Shown: one piece after another, positions 1-6,488 of the stretch | Numbering within the stretch: position 1 is the stretch's first letter | Layout: every line of letters starts with the position of its first letter | From: Acidimicrobiaceae bacterium | GTDB taxonomy: Bacteria > Actinomycetota > Acidimicrobiia > Acidimicrobiales > UBA8190 | Assembly: GCA_003131945.1 (NCBI GenBank) | Contig: PKWD01000215.1 | Span: 7,975 to 15,824, forward strand | DNA length: 7,850 nucleotides | Direction: 5' to 3' | Program-made: the position numbers and the translations under genes | The notes under the pieces: model-generated | What the model saw: only the letters and a program-made list of their open reading frames with translations | The model's database searches: none | Told to the model about the DNA's origin: nothing

Positions 1-507
1 ATCGTCGTCTCGCAGTCGATCCGCGTGGGGGGCGACGAGCTCGACGAGGCGATCATCTCCTACGTCAAGAAGGAGCACAGCTTGGCGCTCGGAGAGCGGA
101 CGGCAGAAGAGATCAAGATCACCCTCGGTTCAGCCCACCCCCTCCAGGAGGAGTTGTATGCCGAGGTCCGCGGCCGCGACCTCGTCACCGGCCTGCCCAA
201 GGTTCTCGTGGTGTCGACCGAGGAGATCCGCCAGGCGATCGCCGAGCCCGTTTCGGCCATAGTCGACGCCGTGAAGGTGACACTCGACAAGACTCCGCCC
301 GAGCTTGCCGCCGACATCATGGAGAAGGGGATCGTGCTCACCGGCGGTGGGGCGCTGCTCCAGGGCCTCGGCCCCCGGTTGCACCACGAGACGAGCATGC
401 AGATCGTCACTGCGCCCGACCCCCTGAGCTGTGTGGCCATCGGAGCCGGTCAGTGCCTCGAGGAGTTCGACGTCCTCCAGCACGTCCTCGTCACCTCCGG
501 CTGGTAG
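1..507 (+). CDS. mreB: Rod shape-determining protein MreB, C-terminal half (5' end outside window)
   Basis: MreB is the bacterial actin homologue. It polymerises as ATP-bound filaments under the inner face of the membrane and positions the lateral cell-wall synthesis machinery. The frame is open from base 1 and ends at TAG 505-507, giving 168 residues of a protein that is usually about 340 long, so roughly the N-terminal half is missing. Visible family blocks are SIRVGGDELDEAI near the start, GERTAEEIKI (about residues 33-42), EVRGRDLVTGLPK (about 55-67), PVSAIVDAVK, TPPELAADIMEKGIVLTGGGA (the adenosine-binding GGGA segment, about 105-125) and DPLSCVAIGAG. These are close to canonical MreB rather than a distant actin-like protein. 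GTG at position 25 is an internal valine, not a start. No mreC follows: the next genes are on the opposite strand and converge on it. Confidence 0.96.
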   Translation: MVVSQSIRVGGDELDEAIISYVKKEHSLALGERTAEEIKITLGSAHPLQEELYAEVRGRDLVTGLPKVLVVSTEEIRQAIAEPVSAIVDAVKVTLDKTPPELAADIMEKGIVLTGGGALLQGLGPRLHHETSMQIVTAPDPLSCVAIGAGQCLEEFDVLQHVLVTSGW

Positions 508-593
508 GGGCAGGGCGCGCCGCCGCACATGACAAGGCGCGGAGATGCCAACCATGCAAAGCCCACGACGCGCGTCGGGCGACCCGAACAACG
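508..593. other. Convergent intergenic spacer between mreB and the ABC operon
   Basis: An 86-base spacer lies between the stop codons of two converging genes. It contains a perfect 12-base palindrome at 566-577 (CGACGCGCGTCG). As RNA this could form a short GC hairpin on either strand. There is no T-tract on either side, so a bidirectional intrinsic terminator is only a possibility. I see no gene in this stretch. Confidence 0.3.
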
Positions 594-2381
594 TCATGGC
601 GATGGAGCGGGATTGTCGTCGTCGCCCTGCCACGACCGCCACAGGGCGGCGTAGGCACCCGAGGCGCGCAGCAGATCGTCGTGGGCCCCGAACTCGGTGA
701 TCCTGCCGTCCTCCACGACGGCGACCATGCTGGCGTCGTTGGCGGTGTGTAACCGGTGGGACACGGCGATGACCGTCCGACCCTCGAGTAGCCGGGCCAG
801 AGAACGCTCGAGGTGGCGGGCGGCCGACGGGTTGAGAAGCGAGGTGGCCTCGTCGAGCACCAGGGTGTGGGGGTTCGCCAACACCAACCGGGCGATGGCG
901 ATCTGTTGGGCCACGCCCGGGGCGAGAATGGCGCCGGCCGAGCCGATCCGGGTGTCGAGACCATCGGGCAGCGCCCGTACGGCGGCACCGGCGTCGACGG
1001 CGTCCAGTGCCGAGTAGAGCTCATCGTCGTCGGCGTCGGGGGCCACGAGCCGCAGGTTGTCGCGAATAGAAGCGGCGAACAGGTGATGTTCCTGGGTGAC
1101 GAGGGCGATCTCGCGGCGCAGTCGCACCGGCGGGATCAGGTGCGCATCGACTCCCCCGACGGTGGCCCGACCGGCACGCGGCACGTACACGCCGGCGAGC
1201 AACAGAGCGAGGGTGCTCTTGCCCGCCCCGCTCGGACCCACCACCGCCACTCTGGCTCCTTGCGCGGGTGCCAGGTCGATACCCCGCAGGACGTCGTGGC
1301 CCTCGTTGTAGGCGTACCGCAGAGCTCGGGCCACGACCTGCTGACCGGCCGGCTCGTCCCCCGTGGTCGGCGCCGGTTCGACCTCGTGGACCCCGAGCAC
1401 CCGCGACAACGACGCCGAGGCCACCTGCACCTCGTCCATCCAGGCCAACAGGGTGTCGACCGGGCCGATCAGCTGCTGCGCGTACAGCGCCGCCGCGGTG
1501 ACGGCCCCCAGGGACAAGTGGCCGTCGATGTGCATCAGACCGCCGAGAAGGATGGTCAGGACCAGAGGAATCACATAGCCGATCTCGCTGGCGCCGAAGA
1601 ACACGGTACGGAGACCGAGAGTCCGGCGCTCCCAGCCGATCCACGCCTTGATGTGGCGGTCGGTCTGGGCGATGCGTTTGGGTCCGAGGCGGAAGGCGTC
1701 GATCGTGCGTCCAGCAGCCACGCTCTCCTGGATGTCGCCGTTGACCCGGGCGTACGCCGCCATCTCTTCCTGATAGGCACTCCGGGCGCGGCGCAGGTAC
1801 CAGCGCGTGGCCAGCGCCAGGAGGAGGATGCTCGGCACCAGGGCGAGCCCGAGGACCGGGGCCGTCCAGAGCAACGCCGCCACGGCCAGCACGACCGTGA
1901 CGCTCGCCACCAGCAGTTGCGGGAGCCCGGCGCGCACGGAATAAGACAGGTCGTCGACGTCGGTGGAGGCCCGGGTGAGCAGATCGCCCGAACCCGCCCG
2001 CTCGACCACGCCCAGGGGGAGGTCGAGGACTCGGGTGACGAGCTGCTCACGCAGGCGGGCCAGCACCCGCTCCCCGAGAATGGCGCCCAGTCCGCGACTC
2101 ACCCCTGTGAGCACGGTCTGGACCACGAGGGCGCCGGCGAAGATGGCGATGGCGGTGTCGATCCGGCCTGCGGCGCCGCTCCTGGTGGTGTTGTTGATGA
2201 CCTCCTCGAGCACCTTCGGTCCGACCAGGCCGGCGGCGCTGGCGACGCCCTGCAAAGCCAGAACCACGATGACGGAGCGGCGCTGCTCCTTGATCAGGCG
2301 GCGCACATGACGCCACGATGCCCGCCCCGAGGCCACGGGCAGGATACCGGCCTCGTTGAACGTCGTGGGAGCCGCACTCAC
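594..2381 (-). CDS. ABC exporter half-transporter, catalytic-site subunit (intact Walker A/B, degenerate signature)
   Basis: A 595-residue type IV (exporter-fold) half-transporter. A six-helix membrane domain occupies about residues 36-312 and a nucleotide-binding domain about 345-580. The NBD has a canonical Walker A (GPSGAGKST, 382-390), Q-loop Gln430, Walker B (TLVLDE, catalytic Glu511) and H-loop (SHRL, His542). Aromatic residues near 356-358 could serve as the A-loop. The ABC signature, normally LSGGQ, is replaced by LAPGV (486-490), and the D-loop reads SLLN instead of SALD. Such a subunit cannot form two normal ATP sites as a homodimer. It fits a heterodimer with the gene just upstream, whose signature is intact. 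The GTG start overlaps that gene's stop (GTGA, 2378-2381), which implies translational coupling; a GAGGGG Shine-Dalgarno lies six bases upstream. The substrate cannot be read from the sequence; lipid, drug or peptide export are all possible. Confidence 0.94.
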   Translation of the reverse strand: MSAAPTTFNEAGILPVASGRASWRHVRRLIKEQRRSVIVVLALQGVASAAGLVGPKVLEEVINNTTRSGAAGRIDTAIAIFAGALVVQTVLTGVSRGLGAILGERVLARLREQLVTRVLDLPLGVVERAGSGDLLTRASTDVDDLSYSVRAGLPQLLVASVTVVLAVAALLWTAPVLGLALVPSILLLALATRWYLRRARSAYQEEMAAYARVNGDIQESVAAGRTIDAFRLGPKRIAQTDRHIKAWIGWERRTLGLRTVFFGASEIGYVIPLVLTILLGGLMHIDGHLSLGAVTAAALYAQQLIGPVDTLLAWMDEVQVASASLSRVLGVHEVEPAPTTGDEPAGQQVVARALRYAYNEGHDVLRGIDLAPAQGARVAVVGPSGAGKSTLALLLAGVYVPRAGRATVGGVDAHLIPPVRLRREIALVTQEHHLFAASIRDNLRLVAPDADDDELYSALDAVDAGAAVRALPDGLDTRIGSAGAILAPGVAQQIAIARLVLANPHTLVLDEATSLLNPSAARHLERSLARLLEGRTVIAVSHRLHTANDASMVAVVEDGRITEFGAHDDLLRASGAYAALWRSWQGDDDNPAPSP

Positions 2382-4201
2382 GGGGCACCCCTCGTGACGA
2401 GCCGGCCGTAACGCGGCTCGGACTGGAGCAGATGGCGATGGCTGCCGACAGCGCGCACATGACCGTCGAGGAAAGCCACAGTGTCGGCATGTTCAAGGAG
2501 GAAGGGGCTCGTCGAGAGCACCACGGTCGTGCGTCCCGCCCGCACCCGACGCAGACGTACGGCGATGTCGGCCTCGGTGTGAGCGTCCACCGCGCTGGTC
2601 GGCTCGTCCAGGACGAGTACGTCAGGGTCCGCCCGCAACGCGGCGGCGAGAACGATCCTCTGGCGCTGGCCACCCGACAGGGTGCGCCCACGTTCGGGTA
2701 GCTCCGTCAATATCCCGTCGGCCAGGGCCTCGACGATGTCAGCGGCGGCAGCCGCGTCGAGGGCCTCCACGACGGTCGGCCTGTTGTCCACTTGCGAACC
2801 GAACGCCGGCACGTCAACGGCGTCGGCCAAGGTGCCCGCCAACAGCTGGGGGTCTCGGTCGACCACCAGCACTCGCCGGCGCACCACCTCGAGCGACAGA
2901 TCGGCGAGAGCGGTCCCCGCCAGCTCCACGCCGTCACCCGGACAATCGACATAGCGCCCCAGACGAGCGGCCAGCGCGCTCGCCTCCTCGGGATCAGTGG
3001 CGACCACCACCGTCAGGCGCCCGGGTTCGGCCGAGAACCCCGTCAGCGCGTCGGTGAGGGGACCAACCGGCGGTTCCGCCACAGGAGCCGTCGGTCGTGG
3101 AAGATCGGGGGCCCGGCGGAGCACGGTGAGCACCCGGCCCGCCGCCACGGTGGCCGCCGACCATCGGGTGGCCGCTTCGATCAGGGTCTGGGCAGGGAGA
3201 GTGAGAAAGGCGGCGTAGGCGTAGAAGGCCACGAGTCGGCCTGGTGAAATGGCGCTCGACAGCACCAGATGAGCGCCGATGTAGGTGACGACGACGAGGA
3301 TCGCTCCAGGTACGAAGACCTGGAACGAATCGAGGATGGATTGGGTGAGCGCGGTGCGGACCGTGGCGGCGCGCACCTGCTGCGAGGCGGCGGCGTACCG
3401 GTCGGCGAAGACCTCTTCCCCACCCAGCCCACGCAGCACACGTAGACCGACCACCGTATCTGCGGCCAGAGAAGATGCACCGGCGCGCGCCGACCGCTCG
3501 GCGGTCTGTCGGCGTTCGAGGGGTCGCATGACGGGCAGAACCAGGAGCACAAAGAGAGGGGCACCGATCACCAGGACGAGCCCGAGGCGCACCGACGAGG
3601 AAAACAGGAGCGCCGCCACGATGAGGTAGGAGACCACGGCACCGGTGGCTCGGGCGCTGACATCAAGCAGGTGGCCGATCCGCTGGACGTCGGTGGTCCC
3701 GATGCTCGCCACTTCTCCTGCGTCCACGTGTCGGGTCAGGTCCCACCCGAGATCGCTCGCCTGACGCGCCACCAGTTGCTGGACCCGCACCGCGGCGGTG
3801 AGAAAATTGGCGACGGCACGCCGATGACGCAGCACACCGGTGACGGCTTGCACGATGCCGAGGCCCAGTACGACAGCCGACCACGTCCACAGCTCCGCCC
3901 GGTCGCGGCGGGCCACGGCATCGATAGCGGCGCCGAGCGCGGCCGGGATCAAACTCTGCGAGCCCATCCACACGGCGCCAAAGAAGCCGCCACCTATGAC
4001 GGTGGCTCGCTGTTGGCGCGCCAACCAGACAAGGAATCGCACCGGCGAACGCGTGTCTGGTTCGCCGGGATCAGGGAGTGGGAGTCGAGTAAGCAAAGCC
4101 GGCCAGCTTACGCGACGGACGGCCTCCCGCTCCCGGGTGCTCCCGGGCCTCCAGGCGGTGGCGCGATCTCGGGCAGCGCCGTCGGGTTTGGAGACATCCA
4201 C
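2378..4201 (-). CDS. ABC exporter half-transporter, degenerate-site subunit (no Walker A, intact LSGGQ)
   Basis: A 607-residue exporter-fold half-transporter, first gene of the two-gene unit. A hydrophilic N-terminus of about 60 residues precedes a membrane domain (about 65-345, six predicted helices) and an NBD (about 385-600). The NBD keeps the signature LSGGQ (508-512), Walker B DVLVLDE (527-533, Glu533) and D-loop SAVD (536-539). The P-loop is absent: where GxxGxGKST is expected, after the strand LTVVV (396-400), it reads ATDPEEASAL (401-410), with no glycines and no lysine. The A-loop strand is also shortened. The Q-loop Gln is replaced (VDRDP, Arg449), as is the H-loop His (LSTSP, Thr564). 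ATP binding at this subunit's own Walker site should therefore be weak or lost, while it donates a normal signature to its partner. The start is GTG at 4201 with no convincing Shine-Dalgarno; a later in-frame start, such as the TTG at about codon 37, is possible. Confidence 0.93.
   Translation of the reverse strand: MDVSKPDGAARDRATAWRPGSTREREAVRRVSWPALLTRLPLPDPGEPDTRSPVRFLVWLARQQRATVIGGGFFGAVWMGSQSLIPAALGAAIDAVARRDRAELWTWSAVVLGLGIVQAVTGVLRHRRAVANFLTAAVRVQQLVARQASDLGWDLTRHVDAGEVASIGTTDVQRIGHLLDVSARATGAVVSYLIVAALLFSSSVRLGLVLVIGAPLFVLLVLPVMRPLERRQTAERSARAGASSLAADTVVGLRVLRGLGGEEVFADRYAAASQQVRAATVRTALTQSILDSFQVFVPGAILVVVTYIGAHLVLSSAISPGRLVAFYAYAAFLTLPAQTLIEAATRWSAATVAAGRVLTVLRRAPDLPRPTAPVAEPPVGPLTDALTGFSAEPGRLTVVVATDPEEASALAARLGRYVDCPGDGVELAGTALADLSLEVVRRRVLVVDRDPQLLAGTLADAVDVPAFGSQVDNRPTVVEALDAAAAADIVEALADGILTELPERGRTLSGGQRQRIVLAAALRADPDVLVLDEPTSAVDAHTEADIAVRLRRVRAGRTTVVLSTSPFLLEHADTVAFLDGHVRAVGSHRHLLQSEPRYGRLVTRGAP
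2388..2393 (-). promoter_or_regulatory. Shine-Dalgarno of the second ABC gene
   Basis: GAGGGG on the minus strand, six bases before the GTG start at 2381, inside the 3' end of the first ABC gene. It supports the overlapping GTGA start and coupled, roughly equal synthesis of the two half-transporters. Confidence 0.65.
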
Positions 4202-4292
4202 AACACCGACAACGGGCAGGTGGACTTAGGCGACGTGGGGATCGCATCGCCCATCAGCCGTCGAAGAGGGCCGGCCCCGACAGCGAGGTGGA
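4202..4292 (-). other. Spacer between crotonase gene and ABC operon
   Basis: A 91-base gap on the minus-strand transcription path, one of the larger gaps in this strand's gene run. A promoter for the ABC pair could lie here, but I find no convincing -35/-10 pair and no clear terminator with a T-tract. The GC palindrome GGGCCGGCCC (about 4269-4278) is too short and unsupported to call. Confidence 0.25.
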
Positions 4293-5081
4293 TCAGCGGC
4301 CGACGAAGTTGGGGTCGCGCTTCTCGGCGAAAGCGCGCATGGCCTCACGGGTGTCCTCGGTGGTGAAATTCACGGTCTGGCAGCGGGCTTCGTCCTCCAA
4401 GGCCTGGGCCATCGAGACGGCGGCGCTGTTGTTCAAGAGCTTCTTGCTCATGGACAGCGCGATGGGCGGACCGGCGGCCAGGCGCCTGGCCCACCCGTCG
4501 ACGAAGGCGTCGATCTCCTCGTCGGCCACCAGGCGGTTCACCAGTCCGAAGGCGAGGGCCTCCTCGGCCGACAGGGTGTCGGCGAAATAGACGAGCTCCT
4601 TGGCCCGGTGCAAGCCGACGAGCCTCGGCAACAGCCAAGACGATCCGCCATCGACGGAGAGTCCCCGTTTGGAGAAGATCTCCGACAACCGGGCCGTGGA
4701 CGACACGACGGTGAGGTCGCAGCACAGGGCCAGGCTCAGACCGGCACCGGCGGCGATCCCGCGGATCTTGGCAATGGTGGGCTTGGGAAGGTCGTAGAGC
4801 GCCAGCATCACCGAACCGAGGAAGCGCATGCGGGTGAGGGGGGGGTCTTCGGAGTCACCGCTGATGCCCTTGGGGTCACCGATGTCCGCCCCGGAGCAGA
4901 AGGCTCCCCCGGCGCCGGTGATCACCAGGACGCGATCGTCGCGACGACGGGTCACCTCCTGCACGGTGGCGTAGAGCTCCTGCCACATCGTTCCGTTGGC
5001 CGCATTCTTGCGTTCGGGTCGGTTGAGGGTGACGGTGACCACGCCCGCTTCCCGTTCCACAATGATGGTTTCGCCGCTCAT
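4293..5081 (-). CDS. Enoyl-CoA hydratase/isomerase (crotonase) family protein, PaaG-like active site
   Basis: A crotonase-fold acyl-CoA enzyme of 262 residues from the ATG at 5081. An in-frame GTG at 5090 would add three residues (numbers below count from it), but AGGGTG lies six bases before the ATG and nothing suitable precedes the GTG. Both oxyanion-hole segments are present: AFCSGADI (63-70) and GIAAGAGLSLA (111-121). The two catalytic glutamates of true enoyl-CoA hydratase (Glu144 and Glu164 in the rat enzyme) align with Ser119 and Gly143. Instead there is an Asp in SVDGGSSWLLPRLVG (Asp147), the arrangement typical of the PaaG-type isomerase branch. I therefore infer double-bond or ring isomerisation, or another CoA-thioester reaction, rather than simple hydration. 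No paa genes or other beta-oxidation genes are in view, so the pathway is unknown. It lies 49 bases after yraN on the same strand. Confidence 0.93.
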   Translation of the reverse strand: MSGETIIVEREAGVVTVTLNRPERKNAANGTMWQELYATVQEVTRRRDDRVLVITGAGGAFCSGADIGDPKGISGDSEDPPLTRMRFLGSVMLALYDLPKPTIAKIRGIAAGAGLSLALCCDLTVVSSTARLSEIFSKRGLSVDGGSSWLLPRLVGLHRAKELVYFADTLSAEEALAFGLVNRLVADEEIDAFVDGWARRLAAGPPIALSMSKKLLNNSAAVSMAQALEDEARCQTVNFTTEDTREAMRAFAEKRDPNFVGR

Positions 5082-5130
5082 CGGCTGCACCCTAATAGAA
5101 ACGAGAATCGGGCCACGAACAGACGCGATC

Positions 5131-5565
5131 TCAGAAGGCGTCGTGCACGACCTCGACGACGAGATCCTTGGAACGGTCGGACAACACGGCGACGACGTCG
5201 AAACGGACGGACCGCATCGGCGATCCGCCCGCCCGCTGGTGCGAAAGCCACCGCGCCGCCAGACGTCGCAGCCGTCTTTGTTTGGCCATGGTGACCGCTT
5301 CGGCGGGAGTCCCGTAGGCCGTGGAAGACCGGGTCTTCACCTCGCAGATCACCACGATCGAGCCACGAGGATCGATGGCCACAAGGTCGATCTCGCCCTC
5401 GGCGCATCGCCAGTTGCGGTCCACGATGTCGTAACCGGCCTCTGCGTACCAGCGGGCGGCAGCCTCTTCGCCCCGCTGGCCGAGCTCACGACGGCCGTCA
5501 CTGGTGGACGGGGCGCTGGCGGCGGTAGCGGCGGCAGGGCGGGCGGGTACCGGAACGGTGGCCAT
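5131..5565 (-). CDS. yraN: YraN/UPF0102 family nuclease-like protein
   Basis: A small conserved protein of the UPF0102 family, whose fold resembles Holliday-junction resolvases and restriction endonucleases; its cellular role is not settled. In numbering from the ATG at 5565 (144 residues), the conserved region starts at about residue 26 (RELGQRGEEAAARWYAEAGY). It carries RNWRCAEGEIDLVA (about 50-63) and ICEVKTRSS (about 73-81), the D...ExK nuclease-like core, then a basic segment (KQRRLRRLAARWL) and the closing RFDVVAV strand. Asp, Glu and Lys of the core are all present. The first 25 residues are an Ala/Pro-rich tail not typical of the family. GTG at 5583 is an alternative start (150 residues); neither start has a strong Shine-Dalgarno, though GGGGA lies about a dozen bases before the ATG. 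It stands downstream of the DUF2469 gene across an 86-104 base gap. Confidence 0.9.
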   Translation of the reverse strand: MATVPVPARPAAATAASAPSTSDGRRELGQRGEEAAARWYAEAGYDIVDRNWRCAEGEIDLVAIDPRGSIVVICEVKTRSSTAYGTPAEAVTMAKQRRLRRLAARWLSHQRAGGSPMRSVRFDVVAVLSDRSKDLVVEVVHDAF

Positions 5566-5669
5566 GGCGGGAGTGTTCCCCACGGCTGTGACGGTGGCCC
5601 TGACCGATGGGCGGTGGGCCGGTGACAGACGGCTCGACGACGGACGGCGCTGGCGCTACGGGGCAGTCC

Positions 5670-5963
5670 TCAGGTATCGCGTTCGGGGAGTCGCTCCACG
5701 TTCACGTCACGAAACGTCATGACCTTCACGCTCGGGACGAAGCGGGCCGGTCGGTACATGTCCCACACCCAGGCGTCGGTCAGTTCGACCTCAATGCAGG
5801 TGGGGGCCGAGCCGTTGCCGACGGAGACCTTCACCTCGTTGGCCAGATAGAACCGTCGTTCGGTCTCCACCACGTAGTTGAACAGGGGGAGCACCGTGCG
5901 GTACTCCTGGACAAGCGCCAGCTCGATGTCGGCCTCGTAGCGTTCGAGGTCCTCTTCGCTCAT
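5670..5963 (-). CDS. DUF2469 domain-containing protein (actinobacterial conserved protein)
   Basis: A 97-residue protein matching the DUF2469 family, whose M. tuberculosis member is Rv2901c. It begins MSEEDLERYEADIELALVQE and contains the family blocks FNYVVETERRFYLANEV (about 28-44) and DAWVWDMYRPARFV (about 63-76), then VKVMTFRDVNVE near the end. No function is known to me; it is soluble, with no signal peptide or membrane segment. The open frame extends 20 codons further upstream into rplS, but homology begins at the ATG at 5963, four bases after the rplS stop, so translational coupling to L19 is likely. In mycobacteria lepB and rnhB lie between rplS and this gene; here they are absent and the two genes nearly touch. 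Confidence 0.93.
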   Translation of the reverse strand: MSEEDLERYEADIELALVQEYRTVLPLFNYVVETERRFYLANEVKVSVGNGSAPTCIEVELTDAWVWDMYRPARFVPSVKVMTFRDVNVERLPERDT

Positions 5964-5967
5964 CGCC

Positions 5968-6321
5968 CTACGGGCGGACTGCCCGCTTCTCCTTGATCTT
6001 GGCCGCCTTGCCGATACGGTCACGCTGGTAATAGAGCTTGGCCCGCCTCACGTCGCCCCTCGTCACCATCTCGATCTTGGCCAGGACAGGCGAGTGGACG
6101 GGAAAGGTCCGCTCCACCCCCACGCCGAAGCTCACCTTGCGGACGGTGAAGGTCTCGCGGGCCCCGGAACCTTGGCGACGGATCACTGCCCCCTGGAAGA
6201 CCTGGACGCGCTCACGGGTCCCTTCCACAACCCTCACGTGGACCTTGAGGGTGTCGCCGGGGCCGAACTCGGGAATGTCGTCTCGCAGGAACTCGCGATC
6301 GACGATGTCAGTGGGATTCAT
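5968..6321 (-). CDS. rplS: 50S ribosomal protein L19
   Basis: Ribosomal protein L19, 117 residues, located at the 30S-50S interface. Recognisable blocks are [55 protein letters not shown] and [21 protein letters not shown]. The length is normal for the family. The open frame continues upstream to 6456, but those extra 45 codons are not L19-like. The ATG at 6321 begins [19 protein letters not shown] and has AAGGGA eight bases upstream, so I place the start there. It follows trmD, the usual trmD-rplS pairing, but with an unusually long 167-base gap that holds a stem-loop. It is followed four bases later by the DUF2469 gene. Confidence 0.97.
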   Translation of the reverse strand: MNPTDIVDREFLRDDIPEFGPGDTLKVHVRVVEGTRERVQVFQGAVIRRQGSGARETFTVRKVSFGVGVERTFPVHSPVLAKIEMVTRGDVRRAKLYYQRDRIGKAAKIKEKRAVRP

Positions 6322-6329
6322 GGTGCGCG

Positions 6330-6335
6330 TCCCTT
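6330..6335 (-). promoter_or_regulatory. Shine-Dalgarno of rplS
   Basis: AAGGGA on the minus strand, eight bases before the ATG at 6321. It decides the rplS start against the longer open frame that begins at 6456. Confidence 0.7.
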
Positions 6336-6436
6336 CGCGGGTCGATTGCGAGCGGCTCGAGCGGCACCCGGGCGCAGAGCCACCTTCGAGCGACGGCCGA
6401 CCGTTCGGGCCTGCTGGAACTAGCGAGAATAGCCGC

Positions 6437-6467
6437 GTCCTGAGAGGGGGGCGCACCCACCCAGGAC
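6437..6467 (-). promoter_or_regulatory. Stem-loop in the trmD-rplS intergenic leader
   Basis: In the minus-strand RNA, GUCCUG (6467-6462) pairs with CAGGAC (6442-6437). Inside it, GGUGGG pairs with CCCCCC (one U-C mismatch) around a UGCG tetraloop, with a three-base UCU bulge on the 3' side. The stem starts about 20 bases after the trmD stop and ends about 115 bases before the rplS start. No U-tract follows, so it is not a classical terminator. An attenuator, an RNA-processing or stability element, or a site that uncouples L19 from TrmD expression is plausible. The pairing is visible; the role is inferred. Confidence 0.4.
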
Positions 6468-6488
6468 CTTTCCCCTCGGCCCCGCCCC

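Noticed and set aside
813..2411. A 532-codon open frame on the plus strand opposite the second ABC gene
   Set aside because: It is an antisense shadow of a high-GC gene. The translation is rich in Gly, His, Gln, Arg and Asp with no recognisable domain, and the opposite strand encodes a clear ABC transporter with conserved motifs.
4269..4279. GGGCCGGCCC palindrome as a terminator
   Set aside because: It is too short, has no loop of usable size and no T-tract; such GC palindromes are common in this composition.
3671..4366. A 231-codon plus-strand open frame spanning the start of the first ABC gene
   Set aside because: It has no domain or plausible start signal, and its composition is typical of antisense frames in GC-rich DNA. 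It also runs through the ABC membrane domain, which is coherent on the minus strand.
5082..5130. A possible promoter before the crotonase gene (TATTAG near 5092-5097 on the minus strand)
   Set aside because: The candidate -35 (TTCGTG, 16 bases upstream) is a poor match, and the 49-base gap fits read-through from yraN equally well.
5964..6023. A 20-residue N-terminal extension of the DUF2469 protein overlapping rplS
   Set aside because: The family starts at MSEEDLERYE; the extension is basic, unlike the family, and is explained by the overlapping rplS frame.
6400..6436. A possible rplS promoter with a TATTCT -10-like hexamer on the minus strand
   Set aside because: No -35-like hexamer lies 16-18 bases upstream; that position is inside the GC stem-loop. 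One hexamer in 100 bases is not evidence.
6322..6456. A 45-residue N-terminal extension of L19 in the same open frame
   Set aside because: The extra residues are not L19-like, the L19 family begins at about the ATG at 6321, and a Shine-Dalgarno lies eight bases before it.
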